The notes: generated from the sequence alone by a model not told the origin. A DNA stretch of 64,000 nt from Onthophagus taurus (GCF_036711975.1 NW_027248940.1:6510001-6574000); one strand, 5' to 3'; counted from the stretch's first letter, positions 21,289 through 33,999 are shown. Translations and numbers: made by a program.

Positions 21289-24200
21289 CTAAACGATGTC
21301 GCGTTTGTCGCAAATCTCACCATACGTCTCTTCACGACGCGCCACGACGCTCAACTTCAACTAGAATACAATCTTTAGTTCAACCTTAAAAGTCAGGAAC
21401 AGTTTTCGCGCCCATACAAGAACAACCGAGCATCACCGCTAATGACTTAACCGTATCGAATCATCTTTTACATTCGCACCACATTCATGCTCCAGTACTG
21501 TTGGCTACAGCTTTAGTACGGATTGAATCACCGCGTGGACATTCCATCATCGTTCGAGCCCTTATTGATCAAGGATCCGAAGTTTCTTTCATCACCGAGT
21601 CACTTGTACAACAGCTCCAACTTCAGCGAAAATCAGCAAGTATTCCTATTTCCGGAATTGGTTCGCAACGTACAAGTATTTTAAACGGAATTGTTACAGT
21701 TCAATTAAGTTCGCAATTCAAACCATTTCTTTCATTCAACGAAGAAGCGTTAATATTGCCGAAATTAACCGCTTATTTACCTCAAAAATATTCTGCTCAG
21801 TTACCGATTGAGCTACTGAATTTACCGTTAGCCGATTCGGATATGTCATCATCAAAAAGAATTGAATTGATTCTTGGTGTGAGTTTATATTCTAAAATTC
21901 TTCAAAATGGTGTTAAACGAAGTAGTGATGGTTCTTTGATTGCCCAGCAAACCGCGTTTGGATGGATTCTTTCCGGCGTACTGTCGAATCAATCACAATC
22001 GAACTTCAACCCGTATGGTTTTCAGTGTTCGATAGATCGTGAATTCGCGGATTTAATGCAAAAGTTCTGGACGATAGAAGAAGAATCAAGTTCTAAGCCG
22101 TGTTTATCAACCGACGAAATTGATTGTGAAAAACATTTCGTCAATTCACATTCGCGTGACAGCTCTGGACGTTTTATTGTTCGTTTACCATTTCGAAAGT
22201 CTCCGCGTGAATTGGGAAATTCTTATATGATCGCTGTTAAGACTTTTTCTCGTTCCGAGTTAAGATTCGCGCGGTATGAAAGCTTCAAGACCGCGTATAG
22301 CAAATTTATGCGCGAATACCATTTAGGCCCGAAACTTCAAAGTGAACTTGTTGATGTTATTCTAAGGTGGAGACGCCATCCCGTCGCGTTCGCGTGTGAC
22401 TTAGAGAAAATGTATTGTCAGATTGACGTTCATCAAGATGATTGGCAGTTTCAACGAATCGGCTGGCGTGAAAATCCTTCGAAACCTCTTCAAAGTTACG
22501 ACCTGACAACGGTAACGTACGGACTTTCATGCGCGCCGTATCTCGCAATTCGTTGTATTCGACTGTTAGCGGAAGAACATGTTGAAGAGCAGCCTCTCGG
22601 TTCCTCTGCTCTTTTTCGCGACGCTTACGTGGACGATATCATTTCCGGTGCTAATGACATTGATGAAGTTCAAGAATTAATCTTTCAATTAAATCGAGTT
22701 TTAACGGCGGGCGGTTTCCTAGCGCGAAAGTGGATTTCAAATGTTTCAGAAGCGCTCGCATATGTTCCTTCAGACCTTCTATCCGATACAGAAACGTTGC
22801 GTGTTCAAGATGACAATTCCCCTCGCGCATTGGGTATTCTTTGGAACAATTCGACCGATGACTTTTTATTTTGTTTCAATAATGACGATTTTGACTTCCG
22901 AGAACTTACTAAGCGTAATGTTCTATCATTCATTGCGCGTTTATTCGACCCCCTCGGGTGGCTTTTTCCGATCATTGTAACTGCGAAGATTTTTATGTAA
23001 AATTTGTGGACTTGCAATCTCGAATGGGACCAAATCCTTCCGCATGACCTTTCTCTTCAATGGAACGAATACACTAACTCTTTTCAAACGTGTCCGGTAA
23101 TTCGCATTCCGAGATGGCTTGGAATTACTCGCGATTGTTCTTCGATTGAATTGCACGGGTCCGCGGATGCTTCGACTAGTGCCTTTGGTGTGGTAGTGTA
23201 TCTTCGCGTTTCAAGAGCTGATGATGTTCGCGTTTCTCTTCTTTTTTCTAAAACGAAAGTGGCACCTCTTAAACGCGTAACGATTCCGCGACTTGAATGG
23301 TGCGCCGCCGTGTTGTTAGTTCGGTTGATAAAACGCGTTCGGGCAACACTAGATTTCAACGAAGTTCCAATTTTTCTATGGAGCGATTCTACGGTGGCAC
23401 TTTCTTGGATCTGCAGTCATCCTTCAAGATGGAAAGATTTCGTCCGGAATAGAGTAAGAGAAATTCAGGAGCTTTCTCATGTTCATTGGCGCTACGTTCC
23501 GACGAAAGAAAACCCGGCCGATTTGTCTTCCCGTGGAGTTTCAGTGACGAAACTTGAAGCCGAAACGTTATGGTGGAATGGACCGTCTTGGCTTCGCTCA
23601 CCACCCTCAGAATGGCCATCTCTTCGGCCCAATTCGGATGCAAAAGGATCTTCGGCAGAATTCGAATTTAAAGTTGAAATATTCGTCGTTGAACAAGCTT
23701 CTGCGAGTCATAGCTTGGTGTAAGAGATTTTTTCATAAAGTAAAGACTAATTCAAAGTTTTCAGACATACTTTCTCCTGATGAACTGAACGACTCTTTAA
23801 TGTTCTGGGTGCGCGAGTGTCAACAACTTCATTTCTTGGACGAAATTCAAATTCTAACGGACGGCCGTGTAGTGCCGCGTTCAAGTTCTCTTTTCCGACT
23901 TTCTCCGTTCATAGACGGTAAAGGTTTTCTACGAGTGACCGGGCGCCTTCGATTTTCAAATTTGGATTGAAATGAGAAGCATCCAATCATTCTTCCAAAA
24001 GATTCGCCAATTACGATTCTTCTGATCGACAAACATCATCGAGCTACGTTGCATGGAGGAACTCAACTAACTTTATCTTCAATCCGACGCCATGTCTGGA
24101 TCGTTGGAGAGCGAGTACCTGTCCGTTCGTTCATTCATCGATGTATGATTTGTGCGAAACAACGAGCAGTCATCAGCCAGCAGTTCATGGGCCAACTTCC

Positions 24201-25143
24201 GCCTTCAAGAGTCATATCATCCCGCCCGTTTCTACACACCGGTGTTGATTACGCCGGACCTTTTCATTTGAAACATCTTCGAGGACGTGGTAGTAAGACG
24301 CATAAAGGTTATCTTATTCTGTTTGTTTGTTTAGCCACTTCAGCCGTCCATTTAGAAGTGGCCACAGATTATTCAACTTCAGGATTTCTTGCTGCGTACA
24401 AGCGATTTTCCGGAAGCAGAGGTATCAGTGAATGCCTCTACAGCGACTGTGGCACGAATCTTGTTGGAGCTGACCGTGAGCTGCGTTCCATGTTTTCTGC
24501 AGCGTCCAAAGAATGGAAAGAAATGGCTAGTCTCTTGAGCGGCGACGGCACCCGATGGAAGTTCAATCCTCCCGGACCACCACATTTCGGTGGAAAGTGG
24601 GAGGCCGGAGTAAAATCCGTTAAAGGCCATCTTCGAAAAATTGTCAGATCGACACTTCTTACGTATGAAGAAGTCAACACCGTTTTGATTCAAATTGAGG
24701 CCGTGCTAAATTCAAGACCTCTTTGTTCAATATCTGACGATCCGAACAATTTTGATGTTCTGACTCCGGCTCACTTTCTCATCGGTAACGCTCTCACCGT
24801 TGTTCCGGAGCCGTCCGTCTTCGATGAAAAGATATCGAAACTCTCTCGATGGCAGCTTCTTCGTCGTATGGTCGAAGATTTCTGGAAGATTTGGGAAAGG
24901 TTTTATCTACAATCTATTCAGAACGCTACGAAGTGGTTCAGTCAACGAAATCTTCCTCAAATTGGACAGCTTGTACTCATCCGAGATGAAAGATTACCTC
25001 CGGCGAAATGGTCTCTAGCAAGAATTCTTGAAATTCATTCCGGTGCCGATGGTCACGCTCGCGTCGCAACGCTCAAAACCGCAAATTCAACGCTTGTTCG
25101 TCCGTTCACTAAGTTATGCATTTTGCCAGATTGTACAAATTAG
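21289..25143 (+). pseudogene. pol of BEL-A1 (protease, RT, RNase H, integrase)
   Basis: Continues gag after BEL-C. A CAG to TAG stop occurs near 21375. Protease: ALIDQGSEVSFITE. RT has lost about 55 codons (joined at MREYHLGPKLQ near 22320), including the LRVVFNGS segment that BEL-A2 retains. It keeps YGLSCAP and YVDDIISG. A TAA sits at 22998, followed by a complete RNase H (SADAST, WSDSTVALSW). A deletion shifts the frame near 23645 and TGA replaces Trp at 23968. The integrase and C-terminal domain are open from 24049 to the TAG at 25143. Its lesions differ from those of BEL-A2. Confidence 0.87.
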
Positions 25144-25375
25144 TAATGTTATTCAATTCTAGTTATTTTTTCTAGTTATTCATTCAGTTTCATTTAATTC
25201 AGTCTTTTATTGTTAATTTCTTTCTAATTATTTCATTATTTTATTTATGTAAAAGTTTGTTTTCCTGCAGCCATTTTTTCTTATTTAGTTTGTAATCATT
25301 TCAGTTAGGGTCAATTTTCAAATTATTGTATATTTTTTTTTTTTAATTTTCTGTTTCCATTCGGCAAGGTGGTAA

Positions 25376-25718
25376 TGTTCAAAGTTTTTATAATTTATGA
25401 TTAGTCGGCCGTTCCGTATTTTTTTAGTTATTGTTATTCAGTTGTTCTATCGAGTTGTTGTTGTTGACATCAAAAAAGTGTAATAAATCGTTCCGTGTAA
25501 TTTTCGTTAAAAAGTAGTTTCAATCGTGTTAATAGATACACACGTTCGATAGAAGCACTTCGGCTTTTATTTTCTATTCGAAGAGATACTTCTACTTATT
25601 CTACAAGAACAGTAAGACTTTTCCTTTTTTTGACAGTTTTTTTAACACCCGGGTTTTTAAGTAACTTTCTATAAGCGTCTCAGATTTTTCCCGCGCCGGT
25701 CTCGATTATTTCTTAACA
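25376..25718 (+). repeat. 3' LTR of BEL-A1
   Basis: TGTTCAAAG...TTTCTTAACA, 343 bp, preceded by purine-rich GGCAAGGTGGTAA and followed by the target duplication gagat. It is closer to the BEL-A2 LTR than to its own 5' partner in one internal segment. Confidence 0.88.
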
Positions 25719-25930
25719 GAGATTAATGGTAAATTTGCATATGATAATAATCGATCAGGAAGCATTATTTTGTCAAAAATGGTCTGGACTGCAGCAAGAT
25801 TGTCTTCTCTTATAAACCTTTTCAAATGATGAAAGTAAATATGCTCCAACTCTCTATAAAAATCACATTGAATTAAAAATAAACTTGATTCAACAGCCAT
25901 AATGACAACAATAACTACTATCACAAACAA
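25719..25930 (-). pseudogene. 5' part of the unknown ORF cut by BEL-A1
   Basis: Minus-strand frame with possible starts at 25930 or at an ATG near 25900. The former gives a hydrophobic Val/Ile-rich leader that could be a signal anchor. It reads to the BEL-A1 boundary at 25719 and continues at 606-130. It is divergent from the Polinton polymerase beginning at 26640. I recognise no family. Confidence 0.55.
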
Positions 25931-26639
25931 GATTTTAGTTAATTCTGTGGTAAAGATTCAATTGCTCATTCTTTATTATCTTCATTTTCACCACCATCAC
26001 TAATACCACAAGAACTAGTCTCATAACCCCTTGGAACTTACTTACTTATTTACTGAGAATGCTTATCGTAAAATACTTGGGAAACGTTGATGCACAAAAG
26101 AAACGTTTAAACAAAACATATGATTTGAAGGCGGAGAAGATAACTATACTACTAAAATAAGGGCCAGATAACATATTAAAAAAGTTGTTTTATTTAAAAA
26201 AATCTAATTGTTCTAACTGTTAGAACATGTCTTCAATATATCTTTTAACTTATTATACACAGAAAGGTATACGGTTTTGAGACATGTAGGTATACAAATA
26301 AGTGAGTCATGACCTACCTGCGGGATATTATGGGGCTTTAAAATATGCGAGGAGGTTCTTAAATCGGCAAATTTTTTTTGGGGGGGCACGTTCGAGGAGG
26401 AGGTCAATTAACTTGATACTAGTAAGTGAGTCATGATCTACTTGCGAGATATATATTTTTTTAATTTATTATGCAAAGGTATACGGAGTTTAAAAATATA
26501 CATGGATACAAACGCACTCGATGCATCCTCCTCCTCCCAATAAGTTTCAGGAGCGGTGAGGGTTTATAAACGCCTGCGAAATGTGGTATTGACGTAGTAC
26601 TTTCATAACTAGTAGAAGTGTACAACATTAAATTGTAAA
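25931..26639. other. Non-coding stretch before the Polinton polymerase
   Basis: AT-rich with no convincing gene. Two similar segments, about 26255-26330 and 26430-26490, share GTATACGG and AGTGAGTCATGA(C/T)CTAC, which suggests a degraded local duplication. A run of eight T and eight G lies near 26373-26389. Confidence 0.4.
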
Positions 26640-29600
26640 ATGGTCGTGTGTGAGGACTGTGGAAAAAGTTTTACTCGAGTTGACAATTTAAAAAGGCATC
26701 AACGATTATATTGTATTGGCAAGAGAATCAAGCTTGACGCACCGCAAATTCCAAAAGCAGTAAAATGTGAGGCTTGCGATGATTATGTAAATAGACAATG
26801 TTACCCTGCACATTTACGAAGCAACGCACATAAGCGTAACGCTTTTGTTATAATCGATGACGGAGTGGAGAGAATAGCTGGAGCATTCGGCGATAAAATC
26901 GTCAGTTATCGAATAAGTGCTGAAGGTTTTTTTGTGGATTGGGATGAATTTTCACATAGAATTCGAGAAAAAGTACTAAATCTGATACTAAGCGCAATCG
27001 ATATTCACCGAAATGTAAAATTAAATATGGAATGTTTTGGTTTGTATTTTTTACAATCAAAGGAAGACTGTGACATAAAATCATTCAATACGAAAAATAA
27101 GGTAGTATAATTAGTGTCGTATCTGTATAATATATATAAGGAATTTATTGATGAAATTTCATCAAAAATGTCAGAATTCTAGGAACGAGATTCAGGTAAG
27201 CAACATAACATATGCATTAAAAAATAAATGTTTCAATCTTTTATTTATGATGGACTTTAATGCAAATCCTCTATATGGAGTTAAATTTAAACAAATATAA
27301 TCCTATAAGAGCATCCAATTACATCGATTTACCGTTGCAAATAAAAACAAAGCATGCTGTGATAAATATACAAAACGCGGATGATGCATGTTTTGCATGG
27401 GCTGTAACATCCGCACTACATGAACCGAACGGTTTACCACAGAGGACATCTTCGTATCCGAATTACCTGGACTGCGGCTTAGACTATTCAAATATTGTTT
27501 TTCCAGTTAAATTACGTGATATACCTGTATTTGAAAAGCAGAACAAACTATCTATTAATGTATATGGAATGAATGAGCATTTTAAAGACGGTATTATGAA
27601 TTATGACATAATTACAATGTATATATGTCGGCAAAAAGAAGTAAGACATATAAATTTATTATTGGTTACAAATGATTCCGGAAATAGTCACAATTGTTGG
27701 ATAAAAAATCTGTCTCGATTACTATCATCGCAAGCATCGCAGAATGGTCATGAAAAGTATATTTGCGATGGATGCTTGGTTTTCTTTACGTCAGAAAATA
27801 AACGTATTCGTCATCAAAGTGACGATTGCAGCAAGGTAAGGGCAATTTTACCAACAACAAATTTGAAAATAAATAAATATGGAAATGAAGAAAAGGAAAA
27901 TATATTACAGTTCGAAAATTTTGAACGACAATTAAAAATACCGTTTGTAGTGTATGCAGATTTTGAAGCATTACAAAAACCGATCGCCGATGCGGAAGCA
28001 ACTGAACTTAACGATGATAATTCATACTCCGTCAAATGTTTCAAACACGAACCTTATGCATTTGCATATTATATAAAATGTTTTTATGATGAATCATTGT
28101 CGAAGTTTGAAATATATCGCGGACGTAATGCTGCTCAAATTTTCATGAGCAAGTTGGAACATGACGTTCTGAATACATACAAAAATTATTTAAGTCAATC
28201 AAAAGAAATGCTCCCATTACCACCTATAGATAGATTAATACATGAGATGCAGGATATCTGTCACATTTGTTCGCACAAAATAAAATAAGGTAATAAAGTA
28301 TGCGATCATGATCACCTAACTGGGTTGTATAGAGAACTTAATTATCAATTACCAAAGTTCATACCGATATTTTTTCACAATATTTCGAACTACGATTGTC
28401 ATATGTTTGTGGAAGATATGGCATTAAAAGAAGAAGACCTGGACGTTATAGCACAGAATAAAGAAAAGTACATATCATTTTCGAAAAAAATTATCGTAGG
28501 AGAAAACATTGACAGCAAGGGCTAAGGCAGGTTCATATGAAATTGAGATATGTGGATTCATTTAGGTTTATGGCTTTATCGCTAGAGAAGTTGGGTTCAT
28601 TTTTGGAAGACAACCAATGCGTTCAAATCAGAAAATATTTTAGGAACGAAGAACAGTTTCGACTTATACGACAGAAAGAAGTTTTTCCGTATTCCTTTAT
28701 AGATTCATTCGAAAAGCTGAATCTTACCGCTCTGCCAGATCGAAATAGTTTTTACAATCCTTTATGCGACGATAGTATAACCGAAGAAAATTATTGTCGT
28801 GCACAAACGGTGTGGAATATAGCGATATTTATTTAACGTCTGACGTTTTACTTTTGGCGGACGTGTTTGAGAATTTCCGAACCATCTCGATGAAGTATTA
28901 CTCTTTGGATCCATGTCATTACTTCACAGCGCCGGGCTTCGGTTGGGATGCGTTATTACGAATGACGGGGGTAAAATTAGAATTATTAACGGACATAGAC
29001 ACGTTACACTTCTTTAAAAATGGTATTCGCGGTGGATTAAGTATGTGCACTAAACGCAGTGCGAAGGCTAACAATAAATTAATGATGGAATTTGATGAAA
29101 CCAAAGACCCATCTTATATTTTGTATCTCGACGCTACGAATTTGTATGGACACGCAATGAGACGAATATTACCGACGGGAGGATTTCGATGGCTATCAGA
29201 TGGGGAGATTCGAAGTTAAATATTTACAATACAGAAGACGATTAAGAAAAGGGTTACGTGTTTGAAGTAGATTTAGAGTATCCAGAAGCAATACATGATG
29301 AACACAACGATTTACCATTTTGTCCAGAACGGATTGTACCCCCAGGTTCAAAAAATACAAAGTTAATAGCAAATTTGGAAAATAAAACAAAATACATCAT
29401 TCATTACGTGAATCTAAAGCAGTGTCTCAAGTTCGGATTGAAACTAACGAAAATTTACAGAGTATTAGAATTTAAACAATCCAACTGGATGCGGAGCTAC
29501 ATCGATTTCAATTCCGATAAACGTGCGAAAGCTAAGAATGAATTTGAAAAAAATCATTACAAAGCAATGAATAACATCGTATACGGTAAGACAATGGAAA

Positions 29601-30025
29601 ATGTGGAAACGCGAGTGGATATAAGACTAGTTACCCACTGGGAATGTCGTCATAAGAAACCGGGTGTGGAATAGCCCTAATAGCTAAACCAAATTTTAAA
29701 TCTTCAAGTCAGAAATATTCAAAAATATTTTGCGATAATTTGATAGCTGTTCAATTGAACGTCGCGGAAATTCGTTATTGCAAACCGCTGTATGTAGGTT
29801 TCAGTATATTAGAGCTTTCGAAAACCGTAATGTACAGCTTCTTCTATGATTACTTAAAAGTTAAATATGGAAATAACATAACACTTTTATACACCGATAC
29901 TGATTCCCTAATCCTAGAAATTACTACTCCCGATGTATATGAGGATATAAAAGAAAATATTGAATTTTTTGACAAGTCCAATTATCCGTTAGAGAATATA
30001 CACAATATACCTCGCGGTCGATCTG
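26640..30025 (+). pseudogene. Polinton protein-primed DNA polymerase B, broken
   Basis: Fragments in order: an N-terminal part with a C2H2-like finger (CEDCGKSFTRVDNLKRHQ) and the CEACDDYVNRQCYPAHLRS motif, 26640-27110; a region with a further Cys/His motif and exonuclease motif I (YADFEAL), 27260-28288; exo II-like FHNISNYDCHMF, 28325-28525; 28537-28836; exo III-like YLTSDVLLLADVF and polymerase motif A (DATNLYGHAM), 28794-29219; motif B with [10 protein letters not shown], 29258-29674; motif C YTDTDS, 29740-30025. At least six stops or shifts separate these. The C-terminus is cut by BEL-D. The enzyme would replicate the element from a terminal protein. Confidence 0.88.
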
Positions 30026-30313
30026 TGTTTAAATAATATCTGGGTTTCTCTAGGTTGCACTGGTTAAAAAACTTCTTTCGGTGAAAAATACCTTATTTTT
30101 ATTTGTTTGCAACAGCCAAACATTAAAAGACGTGCGTTCGAGTTGTGAATAATTATTTTTATGTGTTCTTGTTTTTGTTTGTTATCGCGTTGACGACGAA
30201 TGTCGCGTTGACGACGAATCAATTTTTACGACGTGCAACGGATAATTTGATAACGTGAGGGTAAATACATATAATAAAAAATATATAATTAATAAAATAA
30301 CAAATAATTAACA
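30026..30313 (-). repeat. 3' LTR of BEL-D
   Basis: In plus orientation TGTTTAAATAATATC...AATTAACA, 288 bp, with a purine tract (minus strand) adjoining at 30314. It contains two close copies of GCGTTGACGACGAAT near 30187-30220. Confidence 0.7.
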
Positions 30314-30403
30314 TGCCCCCCGCCTTGAAAGGGTTCCTTCAATGAAAACAAAAGATAAATAAGGAAAAAATATGGATTACATTTTTTTTTTTAATCTCGA
30401 ATT

Positions 30404-32305
30404 TCAAACCACCGGTAAATAGCAAAGTTTCACAACGGCTCTTTTTATAATTCCGCTGGAAGTTCGAACCGATGCTACTCTTGCAATGTTGTCAGTTCCT
30501 TTATGGAGTTCAACAATTCTTCCAGTCTTCCAAAACAAGGTAGGTAAGTTATCTTCCCTAATCAGAAGTAATTGTCCAATTTTTAGGTCAGAGTCGCTCT
30601 TCGTCCGTTTCTGTCGACGCTCTAATTCTGCGAGGTATTCTCGGGACCATCGAGCCCAAAAATGCTGTTGAACCCGTTGAATGTGTTGAAAATGCGATAG
30701 TCTATTTTCACCCACGTGACTTAAATCTGGATCTGGTGATGAGATGAGTTGTTTTCCAATCAAGAAATGGACCGGGGTTAAAGGAGCAAAGTCATTGGGA
30801 TCGGATGATAACGGTGTAAGGGGTCGTGAATTAAGAATTGCTTCAATCTGAACCAGCAAGGTATAAAAATCTTCGAATGTAAACGAGGCATTACTAGCTA
30901 CCCGCCTTAAATGAAACTTTACGGATTTAACCCCCGCCTCCCAGATTCCTCCAAAATGGGGAGAATTGGGAGGAATAAACGACCAATTTATATTACAGGC
31001 ATTAATCATGTCTGTCAGTTCGTTGGAATTATTAATTAGGAATTTGCTTAATTCCTCTAACTCTCTATTAGCGCCCACAAAATTAGTGCCGTTGTCAGAG
31101 TACATTTTCTGCGGTTTACCCCTTCTTGCTGCGAAACGACGGAGTGCGGATAAAAATGCCTCAAAAGTTAATTCAGATACCAATTCTAAATGAATTGCAC
31201 GTGTCACAAAACATACGAATAAACAAATGTAGCATTTGCTTGTCTTTGCCCCTCTACCCCTTTTATTTTTTAGAAGAAATGGACTTGCGTAGTCCACTCC
31301 TGTGGTATGAAAGGGAGGTGCTGGTGTTATTCGATTTTTAGGTAAGTTACCCATACGGGGTTGTGTGAATTTTGGGTTTACTCGACAACAAGTTATACAT
31401 TTACGCGCAATGTGCTTTGCGATGCTTCGTCCACCGATTGGCCAAAACCGTTCCCGTATTGATGCTAATAATTGTTGGAGCCCGGCGTGAAAAAGAAATT
31501 TATGTTCTGCTTCGAAAATTGAACGGGTTAATGTATGTTTGCCTGATATTATTATTGGAAATTTCTTGTCAAATGCATAATCCGAGTTACTTAATCGTTC
31601 GCCTACTCGAATTATCCCGTTTTCATCTAAAAATGCACTCAAATTTGTTAATCTGTTTTTCTTTGGTAAACATTTATCGCTCTAATAATTGTAATTCTTC
31701 AGGAAATGTTTCCCTTTGACTACATCTAACTAAATATTCCAAAGCAACTCTTAACTCATCAGCATTTAGAGGACCTTTAAGTCTTAATTTTCCTTTACAA
31801 TTATTTTTGAATCTGAATACGAAGGCAACAATTCTTTGTAACTTTATTAAAGACGAAAACTTTCAAAATGGAATTAACTGATTGATATTAGTGGTTAAAT
31901 TTAATACAACTCTTTTTTCAGGAAGATTTTCTGTCTGAAATTTCCGAACAGGCCACATGTTTTCGTTTTGTATTAACCAAGCCGGTCCCAACCAATACTT
32001 TTCTAAATTTGATAATTCCCGAACATTAACCCCGCGCGAAATAGGATCGGCCGGGTTGTCTTTTGTAGAGACGTATCTCCATTCATTTGAATTTGTTCTC
32101 TCCAATATTTTTGTGACACGATTACCTACGAATATTTGCAACTGTGATAGCTCTATTGATAACCAACCCAAAACCACACTAGAGTCTGTCCAGTAAGTTG
32201 TTTTTAATATATCTACTTTTAAGGCATTTGTAACCTTACTCATTAAGTCCGCAAGCAGCAATGCTCCCATCAACTCTAATCGCGGCACGGTAATTTGCTT
32301 TAATG
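30404..32305 (-). pseudogene. Integrase and RNase H end of BEL-D pol
   Basis: 30404-31642 is open. It shows the integrase zinc region (HAGLQQLLASIRERFWPIGG), the core GVDYASPF and YSDNGTNFVGANRE, PHFGGIWEAGVKSVK, and the DUF5641-like tail ending near 30404. Between 31643 and 31862 the frame is disturbed. 31863-32305 carries RNase H (PRLELMGALLLADL, WTDSSVVLGWLS, NPADPISRG). The RNase H continues at 36571 after the Gypsy insertion. It differs clearly from BEL-A, B and C and so is a fourth lineage. Confidence 0.82.
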
Positions 32306-32522
32306 TGTTGTGAATCAAAGTATTAAAAAAAGAAACTAATTATAAAAAGTGGGCTACGACTACTGTATTTTTATAAAAAAAAAATGATTAACGAAAAATA
32401 TAAATAATATGAAAAAGTCAATATAAGATTGTAATTAATAAAATTGTTAATAAACATTATCATATTGAAGAAGTCGTACAATTTTCTGATAATTAACATC
32501 GACGAGAAAAAGAGTCTTAATA
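32306..32522 (+). repeat. 5' LTR of the Gmr1-like element
   Basis: TGTTGTGAATCAAAG...AGTCTTAATA. Only a handful of differences from 36353-36570. Confidence 0.88.
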
Positions 32523-32524
32523 AC

Positions 32525-32541
32525 TGGTGGCAGCGGTGGGA
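32525..32541 (+). promoter_or_regulatory. Primer-binding site, tRNA-Leu type
   Basis: TGGTGGCAGCGGTGGGA is complementary to a tRNA ending ...CCCACCGCTGCCACCA, as in a common eukaryotic tRNA-Leu. It lies 2 nt after the LTR. Confidence 0.65.
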
Positions 32542-33018
32542 TAGTCCGATCAGCACGAATTCCACAACAAGAGAAATTGTATCCTTGTTTCGATGTTGAT
32601 TTGAAGAAAGCGAAGCTCAAGAAGCGGCAGCAACCGGAAGGAGAAGCAAAGATCACGTGACGACAGCAACCGGAAGGAGAAGCGAAGCTCAAAGGGCAAC
32701 AACGACCGGAAAGGAAAGCGAAATTTGCAGAACAGCGACTGGACGGAGAAGCGGTGCTCACGGAGCAACAGCAACCGAAAGCAGAAACGTAGTTCAAATT
32801 AGAAAAGATAGAAATTCAACAGGAATTACAAATAGTAAGTAGTATTTGTTTTCACTTGAGATTTTGTGGTCTCATTGAAAGAGTTTTTATAACAAATAAA
32901 CAACCAATTGCTATTATTTTGTAAGTTGGATCAGTTTAATCTAATTGTAAAGAAATTGTATTAATTTTACTATTAATTGAAATAAAAGGTTACGTTATTA
33001 GTCTATATCAAAAATAAA

Positions 33019-33999
33019 ATGAGTTCTGAGGCTGAATTTAGTATTTTCACGGTGCATGAGTTAAAATATATTGCACAGTTATTTGAATTACCTGAAAAGA
33101 AAAGAAAATTAGAAATAATTAAAGAAATAATAAATTCTAACTACACTGTAGATGAGGTTAAAATAGAAATAATGACTTGGACTGAAAATCCTCAAAAGGG
33201 TAGATTAGAAAAGATTGAAATAGAAAAAAAAGAAAAAGAAGAAAAAGAGAGAATTGAAAGATTAGAGATTGCTAAGTTAGATACTGAAGTAAAACTTGCA
33301 CAGTTTAGGGTGCAAGGTATTTCTGAGAATTCTAATTTTAGTAATTCTAATATCAATAGTTTTAATATGAATAAGTATTTACAACCATTTAAAGATAACG
33401 GTGATATGAGTTTATTCCTGATCAACTTTGAACGGGTTTGTATTCAATTAAACTGCGGGAAAGAAACATGGCCACTGAGATTGACCAGTGTATTGTCAAC
33501 GGCCGCAAATGAAGTTGTGGCTAGATTAAGCGAAGAAGATGCGAAGGATTATGATAAAGTTAGAGCCAGTTTATTAAAAAAATATCAGTTAACTTCTGAG
33601 GTCTTTAGGGCCAAATTTAGATATAGTAAAAAGAAATTTGATCAGAGTTATGCTGAATTTGCTTATCAATTGAAGAATAATTTTAAAGAATGGATTAAAT
33701 GCGAAGGGATATGCAGTGATATAAATAAATTAATACAATTAATATGTTTAGAAAAGTTTTACAGTTCAATACCATCTGAAATAAGATTTTGGGTTGAAGA
33801 TCACAATAAAACAAAATCAATTGAAGAAGCAGCGGAACAAGCAGATGTTTACATTTCGAAGAGGGGTCCTATTAATGATAGAAATGGATATAATAAATTT
33901 AAGCAGGAACATAAAACATCAACACAAAGGGAAACGAATCAGAATAATCCTTCCAATATGGAAACAGAAAGCGAAAGGAAAGGAGATAAAAGAAGTTAA
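33019..33999 (+). CDS. Gag of the Gmr1-like element
   Basis: 326 codons from ATG 33019. A Lys/Glu-rich coiled-coil segment occupies about residues 55-95. A retrotransposon capsid domain follows (LPQFKD-type start at PFKDNGDMSLFLINFERV near 120, then LTSVLSTAANEVVARLSEEDAKDYDKVRASLLKKYQL). No zinc knuckle is present. The C-terminal part, where a knuckle and protease would follow, has been removed by the deletion that joins gag to integrase. The pol frame overlaps in the +1 frame. Confidence 0.82.
   Translation: MSSEAEFSIFTVHELKYIAQLFELPEKKRKLEIIKEIINSNYTVDEVKIEIMTWTENPQKGRLEKIEIEKKEKEEKERIERLEIAKLDTEVKLAQFRVQGISENSNFSNSNINSFNMNKYLQPFKDNGDMSLFLINFERVCIQLNCGKETWPLRLTSVLSTAANEVVARLSEEDAKDYDKVRASLLKKYQLTSEVFRAKFRYSKKKFDQSYAEFAYQLKNNFKEWIKCEGICSDINKLIQLICLEKFYSSIPSEIRFWVEDHNKTKSIEEAAEQADVYISKRGPINDRNGYNKFKQEHKTSTQRETNQNNPSNMETESERKGDKRS

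Larger units (their letters stand above)
607..25718 (+). mobile_element. BEL/Pao LTR retrotransposon BEL-A1 (outermost, holds nested elements)
   Basis: LTR element bounded by TGNT...AACA LTRs at 607-933 and 25376-25718. The 5-bp target duplication gagat is at 602-606 and 25719-25723, typical of BEL/Pao. Its own coding sequence is 1048-2168 and 21289-25143; everything between (2169-21288) is a later insertion. The 3' non-coding stretch 25144-25375 ends in a purine-rich tract before the 3' LTR. The gene products are gag, aspartic protease, RT, RNase H and integrase, all broken by stops, frameshifts and deletions. A second copy of the same family (BEL-A2) lies inverted inside it. Confidence 0.9.

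Noticed and set aside
32550-32797. Cys/Ser/Phe-rich minus-strand repeats (GRRSGAQ-type on plus)
   Set aside because: A tandem GC-rich leader segment of the Gypsy element (units containing GCAACCGGAAGGAGAAGC); no gene.
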